Source of the DNA: Gordonibacter urolithinfaciens
GTDB taxonomy: Bacteria; Actinomycetota; Coriobacteriia; Coriobacteriales; Eggerthellaceae
Length of the DNA: 64,000 bases
Assembly: GCF_900199375.1 (NCBI RefSeq)
Contig: NZ_LT900217.1
Span: 1,364,001-1,428,000, forward strand
Direction: 5' to 3'
The notes under the pieces: generated by a model
The model's input: only the letters and a program-made list of their open reading frames with translations
Databases searched by the model: none
What the model was told of the DNA's origin: nothing
Position numbers and translations under genes: made by a program
Part shown: positions 48,657-58,452 of the stretch, piece by piece
Numbering within the stretch: the first letter of the stretch is position 1
How the letters are laid out: every line of letters begins with the position of its first letter

Positions 48657-49598
48657 ATGCCTATCAAAATACCCGACGCATTGCCCGCAACCGACGTCCT
48701 CGAAGGCGAGAACATCTTCGTGATGACCGAGTTCCGCGCCATGCACCAGGACATCCGCCCCCTGAAGGTGCTGCTGCTCAACCTCATGCCCACGAAGATC
48801 GTCACCGAGACGCAGATCATGCGCAAGCTGTCCAACACGCCGCTCCAGATAGAGGTGAGCCTGCTGCAAACGGCCAGCCACGAGTCCAAAAACGTGTCCG
48901 AGCAGCATCTGGAAACGTTCTACACCACGTTCGACGAGATCAAGGACCAGCATTTCGACGGCATGATCATCACCGGTGCGCCCGTCGAGCTGTTGGACTT
49001 CGAGGACGTGGACTACTGGGACGAGCTTGCGGAGATCATGGCATGGTCCGCCACGAACGTGCACTCCACGCTGCACATCTGCTGGGGCGCGCAGGCGGGC
49101 ATCTACTACCATTACGGCATTCCCAAGTACGAGCTGCCAGAGAAGCTGTTCGGCGTGTTCGAGCACGAGGTGGTGAAGCCGTCGTCGCCGCTCGTGCGCG
49201 GCTTCAACGACTTCTTCAGGGCGCCCCACTCGCGCTACACCGAGGTTCATGCGTCAGACATCGAGGCGCATCCCGACCTGGAGCTCATCGCCGTGTCCGA
49301 CGAGGCTGGCGTCTATATTGCCAAGAGCACGGACAGCCGCCACTTCTTCGTGTTCGGCCACCCCGAGTACGATGCCGGCACGCTTATGGTGGAGTACGAG
49401 CGCGACATCGCAAAGGGCCTGGACATGCCCCTGCCGTGCCACTACTTCCCGAACGACGATCCCGCACAGGCTCCCCGCGCCACCTGGCGCGCCCACGCGC
49501 AGCTGCTCTACACGAACTGGCTGAACTACTACGTGTATCAGACCACGCCCTACGATTTGGCGAAAGTAGGCACCGAGGAGGTCGGCAACCGTGGCTGA
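48657..49598 (+). CDS. metA: Homoserine O-acetyltransferase, MetA type
   Basis: This 313-residue protein activates homoserine for methionine synthesis. The catalytic Cys142 is in [10 protein letters not shown], and His in FGHPEYD and Glu in VEYERD complete the triad region. Residue 111 is glutamate ([16 protein letters not shown]). In MetA enzymes Glu111 gives acetyl-CoA use and Gly111 succinyl-CoA use, so this should be an acetyltransferase despite the MetA name. That agrees with the O-acetylhomoserine sulfhydrylase at 44240. GGAAGGCGAGG lies before the ATG. Confidence 0.93.
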   Translation: MPIKIPDALPATDVLEGENIFVMTEFRAMHQDIRPLKVLLLNLMPTKIVTETQIMRKLSNTPLQIEVSLLQTASHESKNVSEQHLETFYTTFDEIKDQHFDGMIITGAPVELLDFEDVDYWDELAEIMAWSATNVHSTLHICWGAQAGIYYHYGIPKYELPEKLFGVFEHEVVKPSSPLVRGFNDFFRAPHSRYTEVHASDIEAHPDLELIAVSDEAGVYIAKSTDSRHFFVFGHPEYDAGTLMVEYERDIAKGLDMPLPCHYFPNDDPAQAPRATWRAHAQLLYTNWLNYYVYQTTPYDLAKVGTEEVGNRG

Positions 49599-49791
49599 CG
49601 AACGCGAGCCGCAACCCCGCTACCGCGTGCGACCGGTGACGACGCCGGTCGCGCCTGCGGCACCCGCGACGCCGGAACTCGCCAGCGACCCTTTCCTGCG
49701 CCCCGAAGCCGAGGACGACGACGGCTACGACCCCTACTCCGACCGCCCGGCGGACCCGGAGCCAACGTACCAGGAAGATCCGTGGCGGTAA
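49591..49791 (+). CDS. Short acidic proline-rich protein coupled to metA
   Basis: This frame starts with GTG 49591, overlapping the last 8 bases of metA. It encodes 66 residues rich in Pro, Asp and Glu ([20 protein letters not shown]), probably disordered. GAGGAGG 12 bases upstream could serve as ribosome-binding site. There is no recognised family. It may be a real coupled small protein or a chance frame, and codon use is like its neighbours. Confidence 0.45.
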   Translation: MADEREPQPRYRVRPVTTPVAPAAPATPELASDPFLRPEAEDDDGYDPYSDRPADPEPTYQEDPWR

Positions 49792-49792
49792 C

Positions 49793-49859
49793 TACGCATA
49801 ATTTTACGTAATATATTTTGCATCTATATTTGTAAAATTATACGTATTCATGCTATACT
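49793..49859 (+). promoter_or_regulatory. phd-doc promoter and operator
   Basis: TACGCATAATTTTAC (49793-49807) and GTAAAATTATACGTA (49832-49846) are inverted copies with one mismatch, typical of Phd-type autorepression. The right arm overlaps a -35 box TTGTAA (49830-49835). An 18-base spacer and the extended -10 TGC-TATACT (49851-49859) follow. The stretch is strikingly AT-rich against the local background, which supports recent transfer. Confidence 0.72.
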
Positions 49860-49892
49860 GACCACAATGAAAGCCGGACCGAGGAGGACGCC

Positions 49893-50108
49893 ATGCCTAT
49901 CAGCGTCACCGCGACGGAAGTCGCCCGCAACTTCAACGGCGTGATGGAGAAGGCCCGGGCGGCAGGAAGCGTAACCGTCATCAAGAACAGCCACCCCATC
50001 GCCCAGATCATACCGATCGACGAGGTGAAGGAGGAGCAGGATATGGTAAAACTAACCGAGGAGTTCATGGACGAGTATGACGACATGTTCGTCGAACTCG
50101 CAAAATGA
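49893..50108 (+). CDS. Phd/YefM-family antitoxin
   Basis: This 71-residue protein has the Phd/YefM N-terminal DNA-binding fold (PISVTATEVARNFNGVMEKA, SVTVIKNSHPIAQIIPI) and an acidic C-terminal tail (KLTEEFMDEYDDMFVELAK) that should wrap the Doc toxin. It represses its own promoter, often with toxin as co-repressor. CCGAGGAGG precedes the ATG. Its stop overlaps the toxin ATG by four bases (ATGA). Confidence 0.9.
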   Translation: MPISVTATEVARNFNGVMEKARAAGSVTVIKNSHPIAQIIPIDEVKEEQDMVKLTEEFMDEYDDMFVELAK

Positions 50109-50491
50109 CCGGCGATATCAGGTACGTATCGCTCGAGGACGCCCTCGCGATACATGCGCGCTCGATCGATAGGTACGGAGGAATCGACGGATTGCGAGAT
50201 CAGGGCCTGTTCGAGTCTGCCATGGCACAACCTCAGCAGACGTTCGACGGCGTCGAGCTCTACCCCTCACTTGCAGAAAAAGCCGCCCGTTACGCATACG
50301 GAATCATCAAGAACCACCCCTTCGCGGACGGCAACAAAAGAACCGGCGCAGCCATGCTCGCCGTGTTTCTGAGGGCGAACGGCGTGCGATTCAAACCGCA
50401 GCTTACCGACATGCAGGAGACTATCGTCCAGATAGCCAACGGTACCCTCGGCTACGAAGAGCTGGTTTCCTGGATCGAGGAACAGCTTTAG
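50105..50491 (+). CDS. Doc-type Fic-fold toxin
   Basis: This 128-residue protein is a Doc toxin. The motif HPFADGNKR (His71 to Arg79) is the Doc version of the Fic motif (HxFx[D/N]xNKR); P1 Doc phosphorylates EF-Tu and stops translation. SLEDALAIHARSIDRYGG and the final LVSWIEEQL are family-typical. It forms a type II toxin-antitoxin pair with the Phd-like protein. The pair sits between metA and a HAD gene, apparently as a solo insertion. Confidence 0.92.
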   Translation: MTGDIRYVSLEDALAIHARSIDRYGGIDGLRDQGLFESAMAQPQQTFDGVELYPSLAEKAARYAYGIIKNHPFADGNKRTGAAMLAVFLRANGVRFKPQLTDMQETIVQIANGTLGYEELVSWIEEQL

Positions 50492-50537
50492 TCGACGACC
50501 CGACGCTTTCCCCAGAAAGCGTCGTGAGCGCTATAGC

Positions 50538-51212
50538 TTAGCAACCGTTCCAGCCGATGAACGTTTCCGCGTCCAGTTCCTCGAAGCTGTCGATGACGAC
50601 GTCGGCGTTCGCCTGCAGTTCCTCATGGGTGCCGGCATCATCGCGGTCGTAGATGCCGACAGTGCGGTAGCCGGCGTCGCGCAGGGTGCGCAGGGCGTAG
50701 GCAGAATCCTCGAAACCCCAGGTCGTATCCAACGGCGTGTCCATGAGGCGCCTCGTATGGTCGTACACCTTCGGCTCGCGCTTCGAGGACGCCACGTCGT
50801 CCACCGAGACGATCAGGCTCACATACGGCGAGAAGCCCGCCCGCTCGAGGCCCGCTTGCAGGTACTTCTGCGGGCTGGACGAGGCCACGCTCACCCGCAC
50901 GCCGCGCTCCACAAGGGCGCTCACGAAGGCCAAGGCGCCGGGACGCTCGTGCGCGCGGTTGCGGTAGTAGTCCAGCATGAGCTCGTCCATCATGCGCACG
51001 ACATCGTCTGCAGCGGCGCCCAAACCGAACCGGTCATGGAAGAATGCACCCGCCTCGGGAATGTTGAGCGTGGTGAGCTCGTCCTTGTCCGCATCCGTCA
51101 GTGTCGCGCCTGCACGGCGCGCCAGCTCGTCCTCCACTTCGCGCCACACGTCCATCGAATCGAGCAGCGTGCCGTCGCAGTCGAAGATGACGCCGATGCG
51201 TCCAGGTTCCAT
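50538..51212 (-). CDS. HAD-family phosphatase (phosphoglycolate/beta-phosphoglucomutase-like)
   Basis: This 224-residue HAD hydrolase has motif I FDCDGTLLDSM (nucleophile Asp), motif II VSVASSSPQ, the lysine region SKREPKVYDH and motif III WGFEDSAYALRTLRDAGY. A helical C1-type cap lies between motifs I and II. Such enzymes dephosphorylate sugar phosphates or phosphoglycolate. The exact substrate is not evident. It is monocistronic, and a weakly conserved 200-base gap to the next gene holds nothing recognised. Confidence 0.9.
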   Translation of the reverse strand: MEPGRIGVIFDCDGTLLDSMDVWREVEDELARRAGATLTDADKDELTTLNIPEAGAFFHDRFGLGAAADDVVRMMDELMLDYYRNRAHERPGALAFVSALVERGVRVSVASSSPQKYLQAGLERAGFSPYVSLIVSVDDVASSKREPKVYDHTRRLMDTPLDTTWGFEDSAYALRTLRDAGYRTVGIYDRDDAGTHEELQANADVVIDSFEELDAETFIGWNGC

Positions 51213-51437
51213 GATGCCTCCCGAGATGCGGGGCCGGGCCCCGTCGCGTTTTTCGTCGCGTGCCAGCTTAGCAGATGGCCCCGTCCGCGCGGCAAAGGCA
51301 TCGGGTGAATTTGCAGAACCTTTACGGCTCGCGCGACCTGGGAACCTGCGCCACGCCCCGCCCGCAACGCACGCAGGGCTCGCGGTTCGCGCACGGCTCT
51401 CGCAACCTGCACGGCTCGCCGTAGCGGGCGCGACGCG

Positions 51438-53567
51438 CTAGAGAAACCGCTGCTCGAACTGCTCGATGGGCTGCGGACGGCCGATGCGGTAGCCCTGCGC
51501 GCGGGTGCAGCCGGCTTCCCGCAGGGCGCGGTACTGCTGATCGGTCTCAATGCCCTCGGCCACCGTAGCTATGCCCAGCTCGTCGCACAGGCTCACGAGG
51601 CTGCAGATAACCTGCATGGTGCGCTTCTCGGTGCCCAGGCCCCACACGAGCGATTTGTCTATCTTCAACACGTCGAACTCCAGCTGAATGAACAGCTGGA
51701 AGTTGGCGTTGTCCACGCCGAAGTCATCGATGGACACGCGGAACCCCCGGTCGCGCAGCTCGTCCGCCACCGAGCGCAGCAGCGCCTCGTTCTCCTCGCG
51801 TGCGGACTCGGTGATCTCCAGCTCGATGAGCGACCGGTCGATGCCGTGCGACGCCACCGCGGCCGCCACGCGCTCGACGAAGCCCTCCTCGCCGATGGTG
51901 CGACGCGAGAAGTTGACCGCCAGCGGCACCGTCGGCCGTCCCTCCCGCTGCCAGCGCGCCACCGTCTCGCACGCCTTCGACAGCGCGAAGAAGTCGATGG
52001 CCGCTATCTCGCCCATATCCTCCAGCGCGGGGATGAACGACGCGGGCAGCGCCTGCATGCCGCGTTCGCGGTCGCAGTAGCGGATGAGTGCCTCGGCTCC
52101 CACGATCTCGCCCGTTCTGCCGGAGGCCTGCGGCATCAGGTGGATGGTCAGCAGGCCCGCCTCTGCGGCCTCCTGCGCGCCGCCCGGCCTAAGCAGGCTG
52201 CTCACGGCCGCGTCCGATGCCAGGTCGACACCCAGATCGACGGCGCGGTGGCGGCCGCGCTTCGCGCTGCGCATACGGTCGCCGGCCACGTCCAGCAAGC
52301 TGGTGGTGCTTGTGCACGTCTCGTGCCACGCCGGGCCGAGCGATGCGGGAATGCCCTCGTCGTGGAACTGCTGCGCAGCGCGTTCGGCCAGTTCGGCAAA
52401 GCGGTTGTAGTCGACGGACGTCGACACGGCGCAGAACTCGTCGTCGCCGATGCGGTACACGGCGTCGCCGAACACCTCCCGGAGGCAGGACGCTATACGG
52501 CACAGCATCTCGTCGCCGGCAGAATGCCCCTGCTCGCGGTTGACGACGGCCAGTCGATCGGCGTCCACCAGCACGAAGCCGATGCGCCCGAACGTGCCCC
52601 TATCGAAATCGCGGTGGAATGCCGCACGCGAATGGGCGCAGGTCAAAGAGTCGTTCCAAGTCAACTCGGCCACCTGGCGCTGGGCGATCTCGCGCTTCAT
52701 GCGGGCAGACACGAAGCTCGCGAACGCAACGAGCGGCGACTTCACCACCCCGAGCTCGCCGACGCGGCGGGGATTGTCGACGCCCAAATAGCCCGCGAAC
52801 GTACCGTCTATCTCGATCGGGGCCGCCACGAGGGAGGCGATGTCCTGGCTTTTCAGCACCTCGTACTCGGCGGCGCGCCCCAAGGACGGAAGCTGGTCGA
52901 CATCCTCGATGATCACGGCCTCGCCCGCGTCGAAGCGCTTGACCCATTCGTCTATGAGGCTTACGGGCAGATCCTGCAGGAACCGCCGCTGCGGCGCGAC
53001 GCCCAGGCCGCACCACTCGTGCGTGTTCGACATGCGGTCGCCCTCGCGCTTGAAGACGTAGGCGCGATCTGCCTCGAGGAACGTTCCCAAGATGCACAGC
53101 GCATCGTTGAGGGCGATCTCGAGCGTGCTCCCTCCCTCGAGCACCCGGATGCAGTCGACGACCATGGAGCCGGCGTTCGCCAGGAATTTGAACGACTCGC
53201 TCTCGCGCTGCCGCTCCGTCATGTCGAAGGCTATCTCCAGGCGCGCCGGCCGCCCATCCCAGTCCACGAGGCGATCGCGCAGCAGGTAATGGCGCCTACT
53301 CACCGGGTTCGTGAACTCCCATTCGAAGAAGGACTCGCCGGACAGCTGCCCGTTCGTGCAGAATGGGCATGGCTCGTCGCGTCCCTGCAGCACCTGGTAG
53401 CACAGGCGCTCGCCTCCCACCACATCGACGCCGTAGAGGCGGCGGCCCTCCTCGTTGAGGTAGAGCAACCGGTGGGTTTCCATGTCGCAGACATAGATGA
53501 GCTCGGAGAGCCCATCGAGCATGGTATGGAGGACGTCTTGCCGCAAATCCATCTCCCTCGCTAGCAT
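51438..53567 (-). CDS. PAS-GAF-GGDEF-EAL signalling protein
   Basis: This protein of about 709 residues has a PAS domain (LHTMLDGLSELIYVCDMETH), a GAF domain (about 145-300), a GGDEF-like domain whose signature reads YRIGDDEFCAV and an EAL domain with GAEALIRYCDRE, VNFSRRTIG, ELEITESA, SIDDFGV, LKIDKSL and VAEGIET. The degenerate GGDEF suggests no cyclase activity. The EAL motif is largely kept, so c-di-GMP hydrolysis is possible. No membrane helix is seen. The start is uncertain: ATG 53567 is used, 53552 is the next, and neither has a well-spaced ribosome-binding site. Confidence 0.82.
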   Translation of the reverse strand: MLAREMDLRQDVLHTMLDGLSELIYVCDMETHRLLYLNEEGRRLYGVDVVGGERLCYQVLQGRDEPCPFCTNGQLSGESFFEWEFTNPVSRRHYLLRDRLVDWDGRPARLEIAFDMTERQRESESFKFLANAGSMVVDCIRVLEGGSTLEIALNDALCILGTFLEADRAYVFKREGDRMSNTHEWCGLGVAPQRRFLQDLPVSLIDEWVKRFDAGEAVIIEDVDQLPSLGRAAEYEVLKSQDIASLVAAPIEIDGTFAGYLGVDNPRRVGELGVVKSPLVAFASFVSARMKREIAQRQVAELTWNDSLTCAHSRAAFHRDFDRGTFGRIGFVLVDADRLAVVNREQGHSAGDEMLCRIASCLREVFGDAVYRIGDDEFCAVSTSVDYNRFAELAERAAQQFHDEGIPASLGPAWHETCTSTTSLLDVAGDRMRSAKRGRHRAVDLGVDLASDAAVSSLLRPGGAQEAAEAGLLTIHLMPQASGRTGEIVGAEALIRYCDRERGMQALPASFIPALEDMGEIAAIDFFALSKACETVARWQREGRPTVPLAVNFSRRTIGEEGFVERVAAAVASHGIDRSLIELEITESAREENEALLRSVADELRDRGFRVSIDDFGVDNANFQLFIQLEFDVLKIDKSLVWGLGTEKRTMQVICSLVSLCDELGIATVAEGIETDQQYRALREAGCTRAQGYRIGRPQPIEQFEQRFL

Positions 53568-53772
53568 CGGGTCGGGCGTGTTGCCTGCCCGCGCGCGGCG
53601 CAACGGGAAGAGAGAACGCGCTGCCTGCCATTATAGAAGCAGGCGTTTACCGTTGCCAGAGGGGTGGTGAAAAGACGAAGCCCAGCGCGGCGCAGCGAGC
53701 CCTTCGGCGTGCCCGAACCTCGGGCATGGCCAAAACGCCGACGTTCCCGAAGCCCGCTGCGCCTATCGGTGC

Positions 53773-55542
<1,770 letters not shown>

Positions 55543-55572
55543 GCTTCGCTTCCTTTCAACCAGTGTGACAAA

Positions 55573-55673
55573 GGTGAGACAAGGGGACGGGGATGATGTC
55601 TCGTTCCCGGGAGCCTCGCCGCCGCCGAGCGTGTCGGGGGAACGAGACATCATCCCCGTCCCCTTGTCTCACC
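55573..55673. repeat. Perfect 36-bp inverted repeat between dnaJ-like and dnaK
   Basis: The arms (55573-55608, starting GGTGAGACAAGGGGACGGGG, and 55638-55673) are exact reverse complements around a 29-base loop. The right arm ends one base from the dnaJ-like stop codon. The hairpin would strongly reduce read-through into dnaK or process the mRNA. The size and GGGGACGGGG-rich sequence suggest a dispersed REPIN/MITE-type element. Confidence 0.85.
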
Positions 55674-56453
55674 CTAGAACCCAAACGGCACGCACATGCG
55701 GCAGAGGGCCGGTCCGCAGCACCAGATGCCGCAGCAGAGGGTCATGGGGTCGATGCCCATGCTGAATCCCTGCGCCTGCCCCTCCTGCTGATACGTTTGC
55801 CCGGCCTGCTGGAACTGGCGCTGGGCACGTTGGTAGTCCGGATTGTTCGGGTCCAGGCGCACGGCGCGTCGTATCTGCTCCAGCGCCATGAGCGAGTTGC
55901 CGGCGCCGTCGTTGGCTAGGGCGCTCAGGTAGTACCAGCGCGCGTTGCGGCCGTCGCTCGTCACGGCGTTCAGCTGGTCGATGGCCTGCTGGAACCGGCC
56001 GGCGTTGATGGCGTCGATCACGCTGCGGATAACGGGCCCGTCGGCGGCCGACGCCTCGGGATGGATGGGCCCGCGGGCGCCGCCGCCCGGGCCGCCGAAA
56101 CCGAACAGGTCGTCGAAGTCGAAGCCGAAGCCGCCCGTCCATCCGTAGGGGCCCTCGGAGCCGTAGGGGTTCTGGCCGGAGCCGCCGGCACCGCCCGAAC
56201 CCGCCGCGCCGCCCGCGCCGTAGCCGGCGCTCGGGTTGCTCGCCGCCGCGCGCCGGTCGCGCGCCGCGTACTTCTCCGGGTTCACGATGCGGTCGTACGC
56301 CTCGTTGATCTTGTTCATGCGCTCGGCGGCGGCCGCATCGTTCGGGTTCAAGTCGGGATGGTTCTCGCGCGCCTTCTTGCGGTACGCCTTCTTCACCTCG
56401 TCGAGCGAGGCGTCGCGGCTCACTCCCAACACGTCATAGGGGTTCTCAACCAC
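55674..56453 (-). CDS. DnaJ-domain protein with TPR-like repeat and Cys-rich tail
   Basis: This 259-residue protein starts with a J domain (NPYDVLGVSRDASLDEVKKA, then HPD in RENHPDLNPND). A long Gly-rich linker follows, then a TPR-like helical pair (INAGRFQQAIDQLNAV, NSLMALEQIRRAVRLDPNN) and an unusual C-terminus with six Cys (LCCGIWCCGPALCRMCVPFG). It lacks the DnaJ zinc finger and beta domains. A GTG start at 56453 with AGGAGG overlaps the upstream DUF5685 stop by 8 bases. It should stimulate the DnaK encoded next in the operon. Confidence 0.85.
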   Translation of the reverse strand: MVENPYDVLGVSRDASLDEVKKAYRKKARENHPDLNPNDAAAAERMNKINEAYDRIVNPEKYAARDRRAAASNPSAGYGAGGAAGSGGAGGSGQNPYGSEGPYGWTGGFGFDFDDLFGFGGPGGGARGPIHPEASAADGPVIRSVIDAINAGRFQQAIDQLNAVTSDGRNARWYYLSALANDGAGNSLMALEQIRRAVRLDPNNPDYQRAQRQFQQAGQTYQQEGQAQGFSMGIDPMTLCCGIWCCGPALCRMCVPFGF

Positions 56454-57348
56454 GGTGCGCCTCCTGGTGTTCCTCTTGCACGTGCGTCGTTCCCTTCGCT
56501 TGCTTCGTCCGTTTCGCGTCTTTCGCATAGTATTTCTGCCACACGCCCGCGTACAGCACGCTGCGCAGCACGCGCGCATCGCGTTCGAGCGGCAGCCTCT
56601 CGAACGCCGCGGCAGCATCGGCCGCCAGCAGCTCCAAATCCTCGCGCACGTCCTGCGGCTGTACGTCCAGCGCCACGAGCGGGTTGTAGCTGCCCGAGGC
56701 CCGGTCGTCCTCCATGTCCAGCGCAGCGTCCATCACGTATACGAGCTTCCCCAGCTTGGCTCCTAGGCTGCGAAGGCTCGCGGCCCAGAAGTCGTCGCTC
56801 CAGGCGAACACCTCGCCCAGCAGCGCGCCGAACCGGTTGGCCGCCGCGTCGGGCGGCGGCGACGCGGCGGCGTCGCCGGCCGAGGCCGCCGCCGCTGCGG
56901 CCTCCTCCAAGCGCCCGATGTCGGCCAGGCCCTCCTCGATGGCCGCGCACGCCCGCGGATGGCGTTCGCCCACCGCGCGGTACGCCTTCCCCAGCAGGGA
57001 GGCGTAGGCGCGCGCCCAGCCGCTGCGGTCGTCGCGCCAGTCGTCCAGGCACTTGTGATACACCAGCGCCACGGTCATGTCGGCCGCGTAGTCGATGCAG
57101 TCCGAGCCCAGGTACGCGTGCGGGCGCACCGGGTGAGGCGCACAGCGCCTGCTGCCCTGCCGCTCGTCCGGCTCGTAGAGCGAGCCCAGCAGCAGCGCCA
57201 AGAACGTCATGTCGTAGGTGAGCGCCACCCGGCAGCGCTGGCCGCACCGCTCTCCCAGCGCCCGGCACACGCCGCAGTACGCCGCATGGTAGCGCTCGCG
57301 CTCCTCCTGCGACAGATCCTCCATACGGGGCATCACGTAGCCGAACAT
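56446..57348 (-). CDS. DUF5685-family protein
   Basis: This 300-residue protein opens with MFGYVMPRMEDLSQEERERY and AAYCGVCRALGERCGQRCR, a cysteine-rich segment, then RRCAPHPVRPHAYLGSDCID. It appears to be of the DUF5685 group and is mostly helical with a low-complexity Ala segment at about 160-180. WSDDFWAASLRSLGAKLGKL and VYVMDAALDMEDDRASGSYN are conserved-looking acidic blocks. Its biochemical role is unknown. It is one base downstream of marR and overlaps the DnaJ-like gene, so all are in one operon. Confidence 0.72.
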   Translation of the reverse strand: MFGYVMPRMEDLSQEERERYHAAYCGVCRALGERCGQRCRVALTYDMTFLALLLGSLYEPDERQGSRRCAPHPVRPHAYLGSDCIDYAADMTVALVYHKCLDDWRDDRSGWARAYASLLGKAYRAVGERHPRACAAIEEGLADIGRLEEAAAAAASAGDAAASPPPDAAANRFGALLGEVFAWSDDFWAASLRSLGAKLGKLVYVMDAALDMEDDRASGSYNPLVALDVQPQDVREDLELLAADAAAAFERLPLERDARVLRSVLYAGVWQKYYAKDAKRTKQAKGTTHVQEEHQEAHRG

Positions 57349-57349
57349 G

Positions 57350-57790
57350 CTAGCGCCCCAGCTTCGCGGCGAAGGCGTTGAGCGCCCTGAACCCGGCGAG
57401 GATGGTCTCGAACGTCTCCGGCGGCTCGTTCTCGAACGCCGCGCCGTAGCGGCGCTTGATGTCGGCATCGATACGTGCCAGCAGCTCCCGGCCCTCGTCG
57501 GTGGCGCGCAGCTCGAAGGCGCGACGGTCGCGGTCGCTGCGGCGGCGCTCCACCAGCCCCCGTTCCTCCAGCTTGTGGCACACGCTGGAGAAGTTCGTGC
57601 GCAAGATGCCCGCACGCTCGCTGAGCTGGGTTGACGTCTGGCCCGGCGTGCCCACCAGCTCCAGCAGCACATGCATCTGCTGCAGCGTCAGCCCGTTTTG
57701 CTGGCACACGGGGGCCACCGTGTCGTGCAGCAGCTTCTGCATGTCGCAGGCCACGCCGAAGAACGCGTGCTTGAACTCGTTGAGGTCCAC
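57350..57790 (-). CDS. MarR-family transcriptional regulator
   Basis: This 146-residue winged-helix protein has the MarR core: LTLQQMHVLLELVGTPGQTS, LSERAGILRTNFSSVCHKLE and GLVERRRSDRDRRAFELRAT with the wing Asp-Arg pair. It probably controls the operon it sits in. The start is GTG 57790, with GGGGACGG in front. It lies 9 bases after the zinc-ribbon gene. A candidate operator is at 58280. Confidence 0.9.
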   Translation of the reverse strand: MDLNEFKHAFFGVACDMQKLLHDTVAPVCQQNGLTLQQMHVLLELVGTPGQTSTQLSERAGILRTNFSSVCHKLEERGLVERRRSDRDRRAFELRATDEGRELLARIDADIKRRYGAAFENEPPETFETILAGFRALNAFAAKLGR

Positions 57791-57799
57791 CGCCGTCCC

Positions 57800-58216
57800 C
57801 TACGACTTCTTCGTCGTCTCGGTCTTGCACTTCGGGCACACCACGCGCAGCGTGCCCTTCCCGCGCGGCACGGACAGCACGGTGCCGCAGCCCTGGCACT
57901 TGAAGTAGCGCGTGGTCTTGCGGTTCGCCCACGCCTTGCGCTTCAGCGCGAGCCAGCGCTTGGGCTTCTGGACGGCCTGCTCGTACGCCGCGTTCTCCTT
58001 CGAGCGCGCCACGATGTTCTTCGAGAAGCTGCGGAACAGCGCCACCGCGAGAACCGCCAGAACCACCCACGACAGCAGGTCGAGCCCCGGGATAACCGAA
58101 AGGATGAGCAGGATGAGGCCTACGCCCATGAGGAAGTTCGACAACCCGTCGACGCCGTTGCGGCCCTGCATCCAGGCAGCCATCCTCCACTGCAGACGCT
58201 CGAAGAAACCTCTCAC
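57800..58216 (-). CDS. Membrane protein with C-terminal zinc ribbon
   Basis: This 138-residue protein has two membrane helices (FLMGVGLILLILSVIPGL, LLSWVVLAVLAVALFRSF) and a cytoplasmic basic region. A zinc ribbon follows with CQGC and CPKC pairs (FKCQGCGTVLSVPRGKGTLR, VVCPKCKTET). It resembles small zinc-ribbon membrane proteins annotated only as hypothetical. It heads the operon with MarR, DUF5685, DnaJ-like and DnaK. Confidence 0.75.
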   Translation of the reverse strand: MRGFFERLQWRMAAWMQGRNGVDGLSNFLMGVGLILLILSVIPGLDLLSWVVLAVLAVALFRSFSKNIVARSKENAAYEQAVQKPKRWLALKRKAWANRKTTRYFKCQGCGTVLSVPRGKGTLRVVCPKCKTETTKKS

Positions 58217-58279
58217 GATGAACCTTTCCCTTCGCCGCCCCCGCCCGCCTTTCGGGCGCCCTTGGGCAGCGAAATCATT

Positions 58280-58298
58280 TAGTTATAAAATAAGACTA
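58280..58298. promoter_or_regulatory. Candidate MarR operator in AT-rich promoter region
   Basis: The 19-base sequence TAGTTATAAAATAAGACTA is an imperfect palindrome (TAGTTATA / TAGTCTTA arms) of the size MarR proteins bind. It lies 63 bases upstream of the first gene of the MarR operon in an AT-rich island, beside the hairpin GTGCCG-ATT-CGGCAC. Confidence 0.4.
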
Positions 58299-58390
58299 TT
58301 CGTGCCGATTCGGCACGCCGTCACCTAATCGAAACGTTACGGCCACAAGACGGCCACAGGTCTGCAACGTCGGGAGGCGGAGGAAGCAAT

Positions 58391-58417
58391 GAGGCCCCGT
58401 GCTGAGCACGGGGCCTC
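58391..58417 (-). terminator. 12-bp terminator hairpin after hom
   Basis: GAGGCCCCGTGC (58391-58402) pairs perfectly with GCACGGGGCCTC (58406-58417) over a 3-base loop, 35 bases beyond the hom stop. A short ATTGCTTCC tail follows on the minus strand. Confidence 0.75.
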
Positions 58418-58452
58418 GGACAGACGCAACTCGGCAAAACGCCAGAACCTAC

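Noticed and set aside
53604-53772. Possible small gene between dnaK and the GGDEF/EAL gene
   Set aside because: Short plus-strand frames there lack a ribosome-binding site and coding character. The interval holds only weak hairpins such as CGGCGT / ACGCCG.
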